64,000 bases of DNA from an uncultured Clostridia bacterium (GCA_947631115.1 CANRKB010000001.1:148059-212058); one strand, 5' to 3'. Shown: positions 48,703-58,200, numbered from the stretch's first letter. Notes: generated by a model from the letters alone, not told the origin. Program-made: numbers and translations.

Positions 48703-49953
48703 ATGAATGTTATATCGCTTGTAAGAAGTTATCTTACGCGTTCTCTGAAGCCGTTTGAATTTAAAAACGAATATGATCAGACTTTGAAATACGGCTCGTG
48801 CGAGAGTCTCGGACTTTATGTCCATATCCCGTTTTGCAAGCAGATATGTTCGTTCTGCCCGTATTGCAAGGAATTATACGACAGGGAAAAGGCGGACCGA
48901 TACGTAGACGCACTTGTAAAGGAAATACGTCTTGTAGGGAAAAAGGGCATGAAGAAAAGAGCGACGAGCCTTTATTTCGGAGGAGGAACGCCCGCCCTTA
49001 TTGCAGACAGGTTAGGGGAGATCATTTCCGTTATTCGAGAATATTTTGTCATAACCGACGGCATAGGCGCGGAGCTTCATCCCGATAACGTTACCCCCGA
49101 AATCCTAAGAACGCTCAAAGCCGCGGGTATTACAAAAATAAGCATAGGCATACAATCGTTCGGGGATAAATTTCTGTCAGTTCTCGGAAGAAAGAGATTT
49201 GACCGGGAGAAAATGTCGGAAGCGCTTAAAAGTTTTGATTTTGAAACCGTGTCAATGGATTTCATCTTCGCGCTTCCGAATCAGACGTTCGAGGATCTCA
49301 AAAGCGACATCGAGCTTGCGTTTTCGAGCGGAGCAAACCACATAGCCATTTATCCGTTTATAGATTTTACATTTACGAAAAGCCCGATAAAAGCGCTTGA
49401 CAACAAAAGCAAGCGCGAGCTTCTGGACAAGATAACGCTTTATTGTCAAAAACAGGGTTACCGCCGCGACAGTATCTGGACGTTTGCAAATTCGACCACG
49501 GCGAAATATTCTTCAATGACAAGAGAAAACTTTTTAGGTTTCGGCTGTTCCGCCGCAACGCTTCTGAAAAAGCAGTTCAAGATAAACACCTTCAATGTCG
49601 AGGAATACATAAAGCGGATTGAAAGCGGAAAACTGCCGACTTCTCTGACGCTGCGCTTTACCTTGCGGCAGAGAATGGTTTACTGGCTGTTCTGGACGGC
49701 GTATTCCACAAAGGTAGACAGGCGCGATTTTGAAAAGTTTTTCGGAGTGCCGCTTGAAGATTATTACGGAGAAGAGATAGAGCTTGCGAAAAAATTAGGA
49801 CTTATAACCGAGGATAACGGCGTTTATGAAATGACGCTGAAGGGCGCGTTTTATTATCATTATTTTGAAAGCTATTACACGCTCGCTTATATTGACAAGA
49901 TGTGGGGGATAATGCGAAAAGAAGCGTTTCCCAAAGGAATGACGCTGGGATAA
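48703..49953 (+). CDS. HemN/HemW-like radical SAM protein
   Basis: 416 residues. YVHIPFCKQICSFCPYC gives the Cx3Cx2C motif with the extra Cys of the HemN family, then YFGGGTPALI, LHPDNVTPE and ISIGIQSFGDKFL. A C-terminal HemN-type domain follows (TLRFTLRQRMVYWLFW). Family roles include oxygen-independent coproporphyrinogen oxidase, heme chaperone and radical methyltransfer; without other heme genes here the role is open. A bidirectional terminator follows. Confidence 0.85.
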   Translation: MNVISLVRSYLTRSLKPFEFKNEYDQTLKYGSCESLGLYVHIPFCKQICSFCPYCKELYDREKADRYVDALVKEIRLVGKKGMKKRATSLYFGGGTPALIADRLGEIISVIREYFVITDGIGAELHPDNVTPEILRTLKAAGITKISIGIQSFGDKFLSVLGRKRFDREKMSEALKSFDFETVSMDFIFALPNQTFEDLKSDIELAFSSGANHIAIYPFIDFTFTKSPIKALDNKSKRELLDKITLYCQKQGYRRDSIWTFANSTTAKYSSMTRENFLGFGCSAATLLKKQFKINTFNVEEYIKRIESGKLPTSLTLRFTLRQRMVYWLFWTAYSTKVDRRDFEKFFGVPLEDYYGEEIELAKKLGLITEDNGVYEMTLKGAFYYHYFESYYTLAYIDKMWGIMRKEAFPKGMTLG

Positions 49954-49958
49954 AAAAC

Positions 49959-49994
49959 AAGGCGGGAAAACCTTTTTATGGTTTTCCCGCCTTT
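49959..49994. terminator. Bidirectional terminator
   Basis: AAGGCGGGAAAACC/GGTTTTCCCGCCTT perfect 14-bp stem with T-rich flanks, between converging operons. Confidence 0.85.
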
Positions 49995-50026
49995 GATATT
50001 TTGCGGCTTTTATAACACGGAGCCGC

Positions 50027-51361
50027 CTATTTGTTTTGGTTTTTTTCGGACAGCCTTTTGTGAAGATCTTTTACTTTCGTGCTTAAAGAGCGCTTTTTGT
50101 TTTTCTCTTCAACAGGCGGCTTTTCGGGTTTCGGCGGCTCGGTATAAACATAGTCGGGAGTAATATAATCGACCTTTCCGATATAGTTGTTCGTGTGTTG
50201 AGGCAGGTTTCGTTTTTTGAGTCTGTTTTCAATGAAGTCCTTTATAAGCATATAAACGACCGCGCATATCGGCACGCCCAAGAACATTCCCAACATTCCG
50301 AAAAATCCTCCGCCAAGGATTATCGCAACAAGTATCCATACCGCGGGAAGTCCCGTCTGGTCGCCGAGTATCCACGGCGCGATGATGTTTCCGTCTACCG
50401 TCTGAAGCACGACTACGAATATCAAAAACCATAGCGCCATGATCGGGTGGTCGCTGAGAATAAGCAGCAGACAGCAGGGAATAGCGCCGATAGTGGGACC
50501 GATAAACGGTATAAGGTTAAAGACGAACATAACTACCGAAATTAGCGGAGTATAAGGCATACCCATGCAAATAAGCCCTATGAAATAAAGCATTGCGACC
50601 AGCAGCGCCTCTATTATCTTTCCAATTATAGAACCCAAAAACTTTTCCGAAGCCTCGCTGCAGATGCCGAGAAAGCGCTGCGCTTTTTCCACTTTTAAAA
50701 ACGCGAACAGCATTTTTTTTGTCTGTCCCACAAACATTTCTTTTTTTGCGAGCAGATATACGGAAAGCACAAGTCCTATGAAAACGTTGCTTAGAGTATT
50801 TATGACCGACCAGATACCCGCCGCGACGTTTCCCGCAAAGTTCATAAGCTCTCCCGAATATTTAGCCCATAGATCGGAAATGAACTTTGAGAAATCATTG
50901 AGCGGGTTTCCGAGAAACTCCGCTATCTGAGGATAATCGTCGGAAATATCGCTTATAAAATCCCGTATGTTTTCAATATAGGTGTCCATGTTGCTGAAAA
51001 TGGCGATTATGTTTGTGACGAGCTGGGGAATGACGAGGATTATTATAAGCGCTAAAAACGCAAGAATAATAAGCATCGTGAGCGTCAATGCAAGAACTCT
51101 AGCCGCTCCCTTTTTCTTTGAGCTTTGAGAACGCGCGAGTTTTCCGAAAATTCCGTTTTCAAGCTTCGTCATAAGGGGATTTAGAAGATACGCGCAGAAA
51201 ATTCCTATGATTATCGGCGTAATTATGCCCGTAAAAACGGACAGCTTCTCAAAGACTGCGTCAACGTTAAATATAAGCATGACGGCAAGCGCTCCGAGAA
51301 CAATAGTAAGCAGAGCGTAAGCCGCGATCGTAAGATATTTTGAATTCCAGTTTATTTTCAT
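50027..51361 (-). CDS. AI-2E family (PerM/YtvI-like) permease
   Basis: 444 residues from the ATG at 51361 (GGGAG 8 bases upstream). Eight predicted TM helices, the family's large central region (about 130-220) and the motif FIGPTIGAIPC with GGGFFGMLGMFLGVPICAVVY. A basic C-tail (KKRSLSTKVKDLHKRLSEKNQNK) is cytoplasmic. Members export autoinducer-2 or act as Na+(Li+)/H+ antiporters; the function here is not decided. Last gene of the queA operon. Confidence 0.88.
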   Translation of the reverse strand: MKINWNSKYLTIAAYALLTIVLGALAVMLIFNVDAVFEKLSVFTGIITPIIIGIFCAYLLNPLMTKLENGIFGKLARSQSSKKKGAARVLALTLTMLIILAFLALIIILVIPQLVTNIIAIFSNMDTYIENIRDFISDISDDYPQIAEFLGNPLNDFSKFISDLWAKYSGELMNFAGNVAAGIWSVINTLSNVFIGLVLSVYLLAKKEMFVGQTKKMLFAFLKVEKAQRFLGICSEASEKFLGSIIGKIIEALLVAMLYFIGLICMGMPYTPLISVVMFVFNLIPFIGPTIGAIPCCLLLILSDHPIMALWFLIFVVVLQTVDGNIIAPWILGDQTGLPAVWILVAIILGGGFFGMLGMFLGVPICAVVYMLIKDFIENRLKKRNLPQHTNNYIGKVDYITPDYVYTEPPKPEKPPVEEKNKKRSLSTKVKDLHKRLSEKNQNK

Positions 51362-51405
51362 AAATATAACTCCCAACCGGATTTATTTAATTATATTCTA
51401 TCACA

Positions 51406-52191
51406 TTATTTCCCGCTTGTCAATAATCTGAGCGCGTTTTCTCCAAGTATCATATCTCGTTCTTCTTCGGTGAGAGGAAGTTTATCGAATCTTTCAAGCT
51501 CTTTAGAATAGTTCCACATCGGATAGTCCGTTCCCCACATAACTTTGTCCGCGCCGAATTTTCTTATAAGCTCCGCGGCGCGTTCGGGCGAAAGCGCATA
51601 CAGCGAGCTTGAACAGTCGGTGTATATTCCCGTTCCCGCGAGCGCTTTTTCGGCTCTTTCCCACATACTCCAGCCCGCAAAATGCGCGCCTATGACCGTG
51701 AGCTTCGGGAACTTTTCAATGACCTTTACGAGCCTTTCGGGCGCGGACAGATCGCTTTTGGTGTCGCCCATATGCATAAGTATCGGAAGCCTGCCCTCCG
51801 CCGCTTCGTATATCGGAAACGCTTTTTCGTCGTCGATCGCAAACCGCTGAAAATCGCTATGGAGCTTTATACCTTTAAGCCCCAGGGAAATTATCCTGTC
51901 GACCTCTTTCGGTATTTCGGGAAAGTCGGGGTGCATTGTTCCGAAGCCGATAAGCTCGGGATTTTCCGAAACGCTTTCGCTTATGAAATTGTTTATCGAC
52001 TTTACCTGCTCCCAAACCGTCGCAACGCTCTGAACGATAAACTTGTCCACTCCCGCTTTCTTTCCCTCGCGAAGCAGGGTAGAAACTCTGCCGTCGTATT
52101 CAATGTGCATATTGTAAAAGTTTTCTATCCCCATAACCGCCTTGTCGGCAATTTTTTCGGGATAGATGTGAACGTGCGCGTCAATTATCAT
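51406..52191 (-). CDS. Amidohydrolase 2 family protein
   Basis: 261 residues forming a TIM-barrel hydrolase: IDAHVHIYP (HxH metal site), KLHSDFQRF, GAHFAGW and a late GTDYPMW with the metal Asp. The family includes decarboxylases and lactonases that use one metal ion. No substrate can be named. It lies 19 bases behind queA. Confidence 0.85.
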   Translation of the reverse strand: MIIDAHVHIYPEKIADKAVMGIENFYNMHIEYDGRVSTLLREGKKAGVDKFIVQSVATVWEQVKSINNFISESVSENPELIGFGTMHPDFPEIPKEVDRIISLGLKGIKLHSDFQRFAIDDEKAFPIYEAAEGRLPILMHMGDTKSDLSAPERLVKVIEKFPKLTVIGAHFAGWSMWERAEKALAGTGIYTDCSSSLYALSPERAAELIRKFGADKVMWGTDYPMWNYSKELERFDKLPLTEEERDMILGENALRLLTSGK

Positions 52192-52210
52192 AGCTGTCGC
52201 CTCTTGTTTT

Positions 52211-53224
52211 TCAGATTATGAAAGTACAGTCGCCGAAAGAAAAGAACCTGTATTTTTCTTCAATCGCCGTCTTATAAGCATTTAGAGTTTTCTCCCGCCC
52301 CAGAAACGCCGAAACCAGCATAATGAGCGTGCTTTCGGGAAGATGAAAGTTTGTAATAAGCCCGTCTATACATTTAAACTCATATCCGGGATAAATAAAA
52401 ATGCTTGTGTCGTCGGTTGTTTTTCCCGTCTGAGCATAGCTTTCGAGCGTTCTGCAAGAAGTCGTGCCGACGGAAATAACTCTCCCGCCGCGCTCTTTGC
52501 AGGCTTTTATTTTTTCGACTGTTTCCTCGGGGATAACATAATGCTCCGTGTGCATTTTGTGGTCTAGGATATTGTCCTCTTTTACGGGACGGAACGTTCC
52601 CAAGCCTACATGCAGCGTCACAAACGCCGTATCAACGCCCATTTCCCGCGCCTCTGACAGCTCCTTTTCCGTGAAATGAAGTCCCGCCGTAGGCGCGGCG
52701 GCCGAACCCGTTTCGCGGCAGTAGACCGTGTTGTAGCGATCTTTGTCCTTCAGCTTTTCGGTTATATAAGGCGGGAGCGGCATCTGTCCTATCCTGTCGA
52801 GAATGTCGAAGAAATCCCCCTCAAAAGTAAATCTCACGAGCCTGTTTCCGCCCTCGAGCGTGTCTAAAATCTCCGCCGAAAGCCCCTCGGGAAAATCGAC
52901 CACAACTCCCGGCTTCAGCCTGCGCCCGGGTCTTACCATTGTTTCCCATTCGTTTAAACTCCTGCGCTTTAAGAGCAAAAACTCGCTCGCCACTCCCGTA
53001 TTGCGCTTTGTGCCGAATATCCTCGCGGGAAAGACCTTGCTGTCGTTCATGACCAGCAGGTCTCCTTTTTTAAGATAGCTGCATATATTATAGAAGCGGT
53101 CGTGAGTTATATCTCCGCTTTCTCTTGAAATGACCATAAGCCGGGAGCTGTCGCGCGGCTCTGCGGGAGTCTGCGCAATAAGCTCCTCGGGCAGTTCATA
53201 ATAAAAATCGCTTTTTAACATCAT
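52211..53224 (-). CDS. queA: S-adenosylmethionine:tRNA ribosyltransferase-isomerase
   Basis: 337 residues. It makes epoxyqueuosine in tRNA from preQ1 by moving the ribosyl group of SAM. Signatures are [23 protein letters not shown] at the start, [33 protein letters not shown] and [17 protein letters not shown]. Two adjacent ATGs follow GGAG; either may be used. The tgt partner is not in the window. Confidence 0.95.
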   Translation of the reverse strand: MMLKSDFYYELPEELIAQTPAEPRDSSRLMVISRESGDITHDRFYNICSYLKKGDLLVMNDSKVFPARIFGTKRNTGVASEFLLLKRRSLNEWETMVRPGRRLKPGVVVDFPEGLSAEILDTLEGGNRLVRFTFEGDFFDILDRIGQMPLPPYITEKLKDKDRYNTVYCRETGSAAAPTAGLHFTEKELSEAREMGVDTAFVTLHVGLGTFRPVKEDNILDHKMHTEHYVIPEETVEKIKACKERGGRVISVGTTSCRTLESYAQTGKTTDDTSIFIYPGYEFKCIDGLITNFHLPESTLIMLVSAFLGREKTLNAYKTAIEEKYRFFSFGDCTFII

Positions 53225-53295
53225 TTTTTCTCCATACGTTTAACAGTCTGTATATAAAACCTAATCAGCGATGAATAGTTATTCACTAAAGGATG

Positions 53296-53444
53296 ACAAT
53301 GCGTACACTGCCAACAGGGGTTGCGGGGGCGCCGGCGCCCCCGCATTCTCCCCCTTCCCCTTCGGGGAAGGGGGCAGGGGGATGGGGCGAATGAGCGTAA
53401 TTTAGACAAACTACATTTGGAAAGAACCACATATAGGTTTTTAC
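53296..53444 (+). repeat. R1 repeat, full form (copy d)
   Basis: GTACACTGCCAACAGGGG, a GGGGGCGCCGGCGCCCCC core, CCCCTTCGGGG hairpin, GGGGGATGGGGCGAA and GGAAAGAACCACATATAGG. It lies in the 5' leader of queA. Confidence 0.82.
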
Positions 53445-53466
53445 ACTGACTGCATTTAATATTATC

Positions 53467-53495
53467 ATTTTATCACTTTAGACAAATTTTGTCAA
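53467..53495 (-). promoter_or_regulatory. Promoter of the queA operon
   Basis: Minus strand TTGACA (53490-53495), 17-base spacer, TAAAAT (53467-53472). The transcript would cross an R1 repeat before queA. Confidence 0.8.
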
Positions 53496-53536
53496 TGTTG
53501 TTTGTTCAACTTTTTGAATTTTTTTAAGTTTATCTA

Positions 53537-53565
53537 TTGACAAAAACAGGGTTATGTGGTAGAAT
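53537..53565 (+). promoter_or_regulatory. Promoter of the lysine riboswitch-dap operon
   Basis: TTGACA (53537-53542), 17-base spacer, TAGAAT (53560-53565). Confidence 0.85.
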
Positions 53566-53573
53566 AAAAAACG

Positions 53574-53734
53574 GATAGAGGCGCGGTGATGAATAGTAGC
53601 GGCAAAAAGGCTTTTCGGAAAGCCGCCGCGAAAGGCATTACCGCCGAGGAGTACGCAGTCCGAAAATGCGTGTTATCCGGTTGTGCGTTAAATAGGCGTA
53701 TGACTGTCATCGGCTTGCTTGATGGAGTGCTATC
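53574..53734 (+). ncRNA. Lysine riboswitch (L-box)
   Basis: P1 pairs GATAG (53574-53578) with CTATC (53730-53734). Conserved L-box elements are GAGGCGCGG near the start, the GCCGCCGCGAAAGGC-ATTACCGCCGAGG stretch and GACTGTCATCGGC. It precedes asd-dapA-dapB, the classic target. Lysine binding should favour the terminator at 53763-53790 and shut off its own synthesis. Confidence 0.93.
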
Positions 53735-53762
53735 GAATTATGACGGGCATTAAAAAGCATTT

Positions 53763-53790
53763 CCGATGAGTTATCATCGGATTTATTTTT
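53763..53790 (+). terminator. Riboswitch terminator
   Basis: CCGATGA/TCATCGG stem (53763-53780) followed by a T-rich run (53782-53790), 36 bases before asd. Confidence 0.85.
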
Positions 53791-53825
53791 GCCCGAAATT
53801 ATTACATAACTGAAAGGAAACAACT

Positions 53826-54908
53826 ATGAAAGAAAAGTACAATGTCGGTATCATCGGCGCGACGGGTATGGTCGGGCAGCGCTTCGCCATTCTCCTCGAA
53901 AACCACCCGTGGTTTAACGTAACGGTTCTCGCGGCTTCTTCGCGTTCCGCGGGAAAGACCTATAAAGAGGCGGTTGGAGAGCGCTGGTTTATGGACGTTC
54001 CTATGCCCAAGAGCATGGAGAACATGATAGTAAAGGACGCTGACGCCGATATAAACGAAATAGCTTCGTCGGTCGATTTCGTGTTCTGCGCGGTAAATAT
54101 GAAGAAGGACGAAATAAAGGCTCTCGAAGAAAAATACGCTAAAGCCGAGTGTCCCGTTATGTCCAACAACTCCGCAAACCGCGGCGTTCCCGACGTTCCC
54201 ATGATAATCCCCGAAGTAAACGCCGACCATGCCGCAGTTATTGAAACTCAGAGAAAGCGCCTCGGCACAAAGCGCGGCTTTATTTCGGTAAAGTCCAACT
54301 GCTCGATACAGAGCTATGTTCCCGCGTTGTCGCCGCTGAGAAAATTCGGCATAACGGACGTTCTCGCCTGCACATATCAGGCTATATCGGGCGCGGGAAA
54401 GACCTTTAAGACATGGCCCGAAATGGTGGACAACATCATTCCTTTTATCGGCGGGGAAGAGGAGAAGTCCGAAAAAGAGCCGCTTAAGGTTTGGGGCAAA
54501 ATTGAAGACGGCGTTATAGTAAACGCCGAAAAGCCGTCGATCACGACCCAGTGCCTGCGCGTTCCCGTTTCAAACGGACATTTCGCGGCGGTGTTCGTAA
54601 GATTTGAAAACAAGCCCTCAATGGACGAAATAAAGAAGATCTGGAAGGAATATTCGGGCGAGCCTCAGGCGCTGAAGCTCCCGTCCGCACCGAAGCAGTT
54701 CTTAAACTACTTTGAAGAGGACAATATGCCTCAGACCACTCTCCACCGCAATCTTGAAAACGGAATGGCAATTTCTATCGGCAGACTTCGCCCCGACACG
54801 CAGTACGATTATAAGTTCGTCTGCCTTTCGCATAACACGTTGAGAGGAGCTGCGGGAGGAGCGGTAGAAATGGCTGAACTTCTCTGCGCAAAGGGCTATC
54901 TTGATTGA
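53826..54908 (+). CDS. asd: Aspartate-semialdehyde dehydrogenase
   Basis: 360 residues. NADPH-dependent reduction of aspartyl phosphate to the semialdehyde. VGIIGATGMVGQRF binds the nucleotide, Cys159 in SVKSNCSIQS is the catalytic thiol, and a His in VSNGHFAAVFVR is the general base. Length and the NCS-I-Q-S active-site context resemble the archaeal/fungal-type subfamily more than E. coli Asd. First gene after the lysine riboswitch; an R2 repeat separates it from dapA. Confidence 0.95.
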   Translation: MKEKYNVGIIGATGMVGQRFAILLENHPWFNVTVLAASSRSAGKTYKEAVGERWFMDVPMPKSMENMIVKDADADINEIASSVDFVFCAVNMKKDEIKALEEKYAKAECPVMSNNSANRGVPDVPMIIPEVNADHAAVIETQRKRLGTKRGFISVKSNCSIQSYVPALSPLRKFGITDVLACTYQAISGAGKTFKTWPEMVDNIIPFIGGEEEKSEKEPLKVWGKIEDGVIVNAEKPSITTQCLRVPVSNGHFAAVFVRFENKPSMDEIKKIWKEYSGEPQALKLPSAPKQFLNYFEEDNMPQTTLHRNLENGMAISIGRLRPDTQYDYKFVCLSHNTLRGAAGGAVEMAELLCAKGYLD

Positions 54909-54980
54909 TTTTCGGCAATTGTTTTGGTATATAAACTTTTCGATTAAATTAGAGAGCTGACTGTATAAAAAGTCAAGTTT

Positions 54981-55110
54981 CAGACTGTATAGAAAGTCCC
55001 AGTATGCTCGCATTGAGCGCTGGGCGCTCACGCTGAAGCGCCGCAGCAACTAGCCTTTGTGGCTGTTGCTACGGCGCTGACAACGCAGATGGGGCTTTAT
55101 ATACAGTCTG
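54981..55110. repeat. R2 palindromic repeat, copy 3 (130 bp)
   Basis: Ends CAGACTGTATAGAAAGTCCC (54981-55000) and GGGGCTTTATATACAGTCTG (55091-55110). It lies inside the dap operon between asd and dapA, ending 15 bases before the dapA start. Confidence 0.85.
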
Positions 55111-55124
55111 AGAAAGGTGATTTT

Positions 55125-56015
55125 ATGAGCAACACTATTTTCAATGGCTGCGCTACCGCTATCGCAACGCCTATGAATCCGGACGGAAGTATAAACTACG
55201 ACGAATTCGGAAGACTTATAGACTATCAGATAGAGCATAAGATAGACGCGCTCGTTATCTGCGGAACAACGGGCGAAAGCGCGACAATGACGGACGAAGA
55301 ACATATCGGCGTTATCCGCTACGGTATAGAACGCGTAAATAAGCGCGTTCCCGTAATAGCGGGCGCGGGTTCAAACGACACGGCTTATGCCGCAGAGCTG
55401 TCGAAAGAAGCCGAAAAAGCGGGAGCGGACGCGCTGCTTCACGTCACGCCTTATTATAACAAAGCTTCCCAGCGCGGTCTGGTAAAGCATTTTACGGCGG
55501 TAGCCGACGCGGTGAATATCCCGATAATGCTCTACAACGTGCCGTCGAGAACGGGCTGTAATATCGCGGTGGATACTTATGTCGAGCTTTCAAAACACCC
55601 GAACATAAGAGCCGTAAAAGAAGCGAGCGGGAATATGAGCGCCGTTATGGGAATTGCCGCAAAGACTAACCTCGATATTTATTCGGGAAACGACGACGAG
55701 GCGCTTTGCGTTATGGCTCTCGGCGGAAAGGGACTTGTTTCGGTTACGTCGAATGTCGCGCCCGAAGAAAAGCACAACGAAATTTCGCTTTATCTTGAGG
55801 GAAAGCGCGAAGAAGCGCTTATGCTGGCAAGAAAGCTCTATGCTATCGACAAGGCTATGTTTATGGACGTAAACCCCATTCCCGTAAAAGAAGCGCTTAA
55901 TATCATGGGTTTCAAAGCGGGAGAATGCAGGCTTCCCCTCTGCTCCATGACAGAGGAAATGAAAGCAAAGCTAAGGGCGGTAATGGAAGAGCTTTCGCTC
56001 GTCGGAAAAGTTTGA
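55125..56015 (+). CDS. dapA: 4-hydroxy-tetrahydrodipicolinate synthase
   Basis: 296 residues from ATG 55125 (AAAGGTG site); the longer frame enters the R2 repeat. It condenses pyruvate with aspartate semialdehyde. The Schiff-base lysine is Lys165 (AVKEASGNM) and the triad Tyr is Tyr137 (LYNVPSRTG); ICGTTGESATM and YYNKASQRGL are family motifs. Besides lysine and peptidoglycan, the pathway feeds dipicolinic acid for spores. Confidence 0.97.
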   Translation: MSNTIFNGCATAIATPMNPDGSINYDEFGRLIDYQIEHKIDALVICGTTGESATMTDEEHIGVIRYGIERVNKRVPVIAGAGSNDTAYAAELSKEAEKAGADALLHVTPYYNKASQRGLVKHFTAVADAVNIPIMLYNVPSRTGCNIAVDTYVELSKHPNIRAVKEASGNMSAVMGIAAKTNLDIYSGNDDEALCVMALGGKGLVSVTSNVAPEEKHNEISLYLEGKREEALMLARKLYAIDKAMFMDVNPIPVKEALNIMGFKAGECRLPLCSMTEEMKAKLRAVMEELSLVGKV

Positions 56016-56046
56016 TAAATACGGCTAAGTCGAAAAGGAGTAAAAA

Positions 56047-56817
56047 ATGACAAGAATTGCAATATCGGGCGCTTGCGGAAGAATGGGCAGAGTTATCGCC
56101 CGTCTTTGTAAAGAGCGCGAGGACTGTACGGTAATAGCGGGAATAGATAAGCTTGCCGAAAGGTATGATGATTTTCCGATGTATGAGAGCGTTTTCGACA
56201 TGACCGAAAAGCCCGATGTTATCATTGATTTTTCTCACCCCTCGGCTCTCGACGATCTGTTGTCATACTGCAAGATAAACGGAGTTCCCGCGGTTTTGGC
56301 TACTACGGGATATTCGGACGAGGAGCGCGCAAGGATAACGTCGGCTTCGGCGGAGATACCTGTTTTCTTTACGTTCAATATGTCGCTCGGAATAAATCTG
56401 CTTGTAGAGCTTGCAAGAAAAGCGACTCAGATACTCGGAAACGAATTTGACATTGAGATAGTGGAAAAACACCACAATCGAAAAAAAGACGCTCCCTCGG
56501 GAACAGCCGTTATGATAGCTGAAGCAATAAACGAAGAATTAAACGACGCAAAGCACTATGTCTACGACCGCCACTCCGTCAGAAAACCGCGCGACAAGAG
56601 CGAGATAGGAATACACTCCGTCCGCGGCGGCACGATAGTCGGAGAGCATGACGTTATATTCGCGGGACACGACGAGGTAATAACCCTTTCACATTCCGCG
56701 CAGAGCCGCGAGGTATTTGCGGCGGGCGCTGTAAACGCGGCGGTTTTCCTCTGCGGAAAGCCCGCGGGACTTTATGCGATGGGCGATCTAATAAAGGAGG
56801 GCAAAAATGAAGATTGA
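56047..56817 (+). CDS. dapB: 4-hydroxy-tetrahydrodipicolinate reductase
   Basis: 256 residues. ISGACGRMGRVIARL binds NAD(P)H; EKHHNRKKDAPSGTA carries the catalytic His-His and Lys; VRGGTIVGEHDVIFAG is also typical. It gives tetrahydrodipicolinate. Its end overlaps the ACT gene by 11 bases. Confidence 0.97.
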   Translation: MTRIAISGACGRMGRVIARLCKEREDCTVIAGIDKLAERYDDFPMYESVFDMTEKPDVIIDFSHPSALDDLLSYCKINGVPAVLATTGYSDEERARITSASAEIPVFFTFNMSLGINLLVELARKATQILGNEFDIEIVEKHHNRKKDAPSGTAVMIAEAINEELNDAKHYVYDRHSVRKPRDKSEIGIHSVRGGTIVGEHDVIFAGHDEVITLSHSAQSREVFAAGAVNAAVFLCGKPAGLYAMGDLIKEGKNED

Positions 56818-57253
56818 TGTTACGGAAAACGTTTCCGCCGTTTCTTTCTACAACGTTCCTCTCGACAGGACGATAATGGAAGATACGCTTAAAATCGTAG
56901 CCGACGCGGGAATAAACGTCGATATGATTTCAATGACCGCGCCGACCTCGGAGATATTCAGCTTTGGTTTTACGGTCAACGACGATGAAATTCCGAAGCT
57001 CCTCGGAGTCGTAAAAAAGCTCCGCGAAAAAGACTGCGTTTCTCCGATGATAAACAGCGGCAACAGGAAGATCGTTATAAAAACAGGAGAAATGACAAAC
57101 AACGTGGGTTATGCCGCAAAGGTCTTTGAGATACTGAACAAGCTTTCGGCGATGATACTTATGATAACAACGGGGATAGACGAAATTTCCGTTCTTATCA
57201 GAAACGCCGACGCAGACGCGGTTTGCGCGGCATTTGAAAAGGAGTTGTCTTAA
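56807..57253 (+). CDS. Stand-alone tandem ACT protein (aspartokinase regulatory-like)
   Basis: 148 residues that resemble only the regulatory half of aspartate kinase: two ACT domains, VSAVSFYNVPLDRTIMEDTLKIVADAGINVDMISMTAP and a second ending ILMITTGIDEISVLIRNADADAVCAAFEKEL. No kinase domain and no N-terminal remnant. Its good GGAGG site and overlap with dapB show it is a real gene. It may bind lysine or another amino acid and control a partner, or act as a free beta-like subunit of an aspartokinase encoded elsewhere. Confidence 0.82.
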   Translation: MKIDVTENVSAVSFYNVPLDRTIMEDTLKIVADAGINVDMISMTAPTSEIFSFGFTVNDDEIPKLLGVVKKLREKDCVSPMINSGNRKIVIKTGEMTNNVGYAAKVFEILNKLSAMILMITTGIDEISVLIRNADADAVCAAFEKELS

Positions 57254-57254
57254 A

Positions 57255-58184
57255 ATGAATAATTTAATATATCTGTTGAGCGAAGCGGCTGATTCGGAAG
57301 TAAATACCGAGCCTACGCTGAACGACGCCGTTCAGGACTTGGTAAACAAGCCCGAAGACGCTATAAGTTCTATCGGAGAATTTTTCGCAAGTCTCTGGCA
57401 GAGCTTTTTAAACGCTATCCCGTCGATAATCCTCGCGATAGTAGTTCTTATCATAGGTCTTATTCTTTCAAAACTCGCCGTAAAGCTTATGTCGAAAGGA
57501 CTTTCAAAGACAAAGCTTGAGCTTACGGTGGTAAAGTTTACAACCCAGATTGCAAAGATAGTGCTTTATGTGCTGGTTATTACCATTGTGCTGAGCATTT
57601 TGGGAATACCGTCGACTTCAATTATAACCGTTATAGGTACGGCGGGCGTTGCGATAGGTTTAGCGTTGCAGAACTCGCTGTCAAACGTTGCGGGCGGATT
57701 TTTGCTTATGATAACAAAGCCGTTTAAGATAGGCGATTATATCGTTACAAACGGCGTAGAGGGAACTGTTTCGCAGATCTCTATTCTGCATACCCGCCTC
57801 GACAGCGTTACAAACCAGGCGATATTCGTTCCCAACGGTCTTGCGGTAAACGCTACAGTTATAAACAATTCGGGCAACGACACCCGCCGCGTTGATCTTT
57901 CAATTTCAATTTCCTATAAGAGCGATTTTGAAAAGGCGCAAAAAGTAATAACCGACGTTATAAAGGCGCATAAGCTGGTGGACAACGCGCTGCCGATAGA
58001 CGTCAGAATAAACGCGCTCGGAGAAAACGCCGTAATTCTGACGGTTCGTTCGTGGTGCAAGACGGGCGATTATTGGACGGTTTATTTCGACCTCACCGAG
58101 CAGATAAAAGCTGCGCTTGTTGCAAACGACATCGAAATACCATTCAGACAGCTCGATGTACATATTGATAGCAATAACGCATGA
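57255..58184 (+). CDS. mscS: Small-conductance mechanosensitive channel (MscS)
   Basis: 309 residues from ATG 57255 (GGAG 10 bases upstream). Three TM helices, with the pore helix GTAGVAIGLALQNSLSNVAGG, then the beta-domain (KIGDYIVTNGVEGTVSQISILHT) and the C-terminal alpha/beta cage. It opens on membrane tension to release solutes. It starts one base after the ACT gene ends, so it rides on the dap transcript. Confidence 0.94.
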   Translation: MNNLIYLLSEAADSEVNTEPTLNDAVQDLVNKPEDAISSIGEFFASLWQSFLNAIPSIILAIVVLIIGLILSKLAVKLMSKGLSKTKLELTVVKFTTQIAKIVLYVLVITIVLSILGIPSTSIITVIGTAGVAIGLALQNSLSNVAGGFLLMITKPFKIGDYIVTNGVEGTVSQISILHTRLDSVTNQAIFVPNGLAVNATVINNSGNDTRRVDLSISISYKSDFEKAQKVITDVIKAHKLVDNALPIDVRINALGENAVILTVRSWCKTGDYWTVYFDLTEQIKAALVANDIEIPFRQLDVHIDSNNA

Positions 58185-58200
58185 TTTTTTAAAAAACCGC

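Noticed and set aside
48703..49953. Assignment as oxygen-independent coproporphyrinogen oxidase hemN
   Set aside because: Family is right but no other heme synthesis genes adjoin, and HemW or other radical roles fit equally well.
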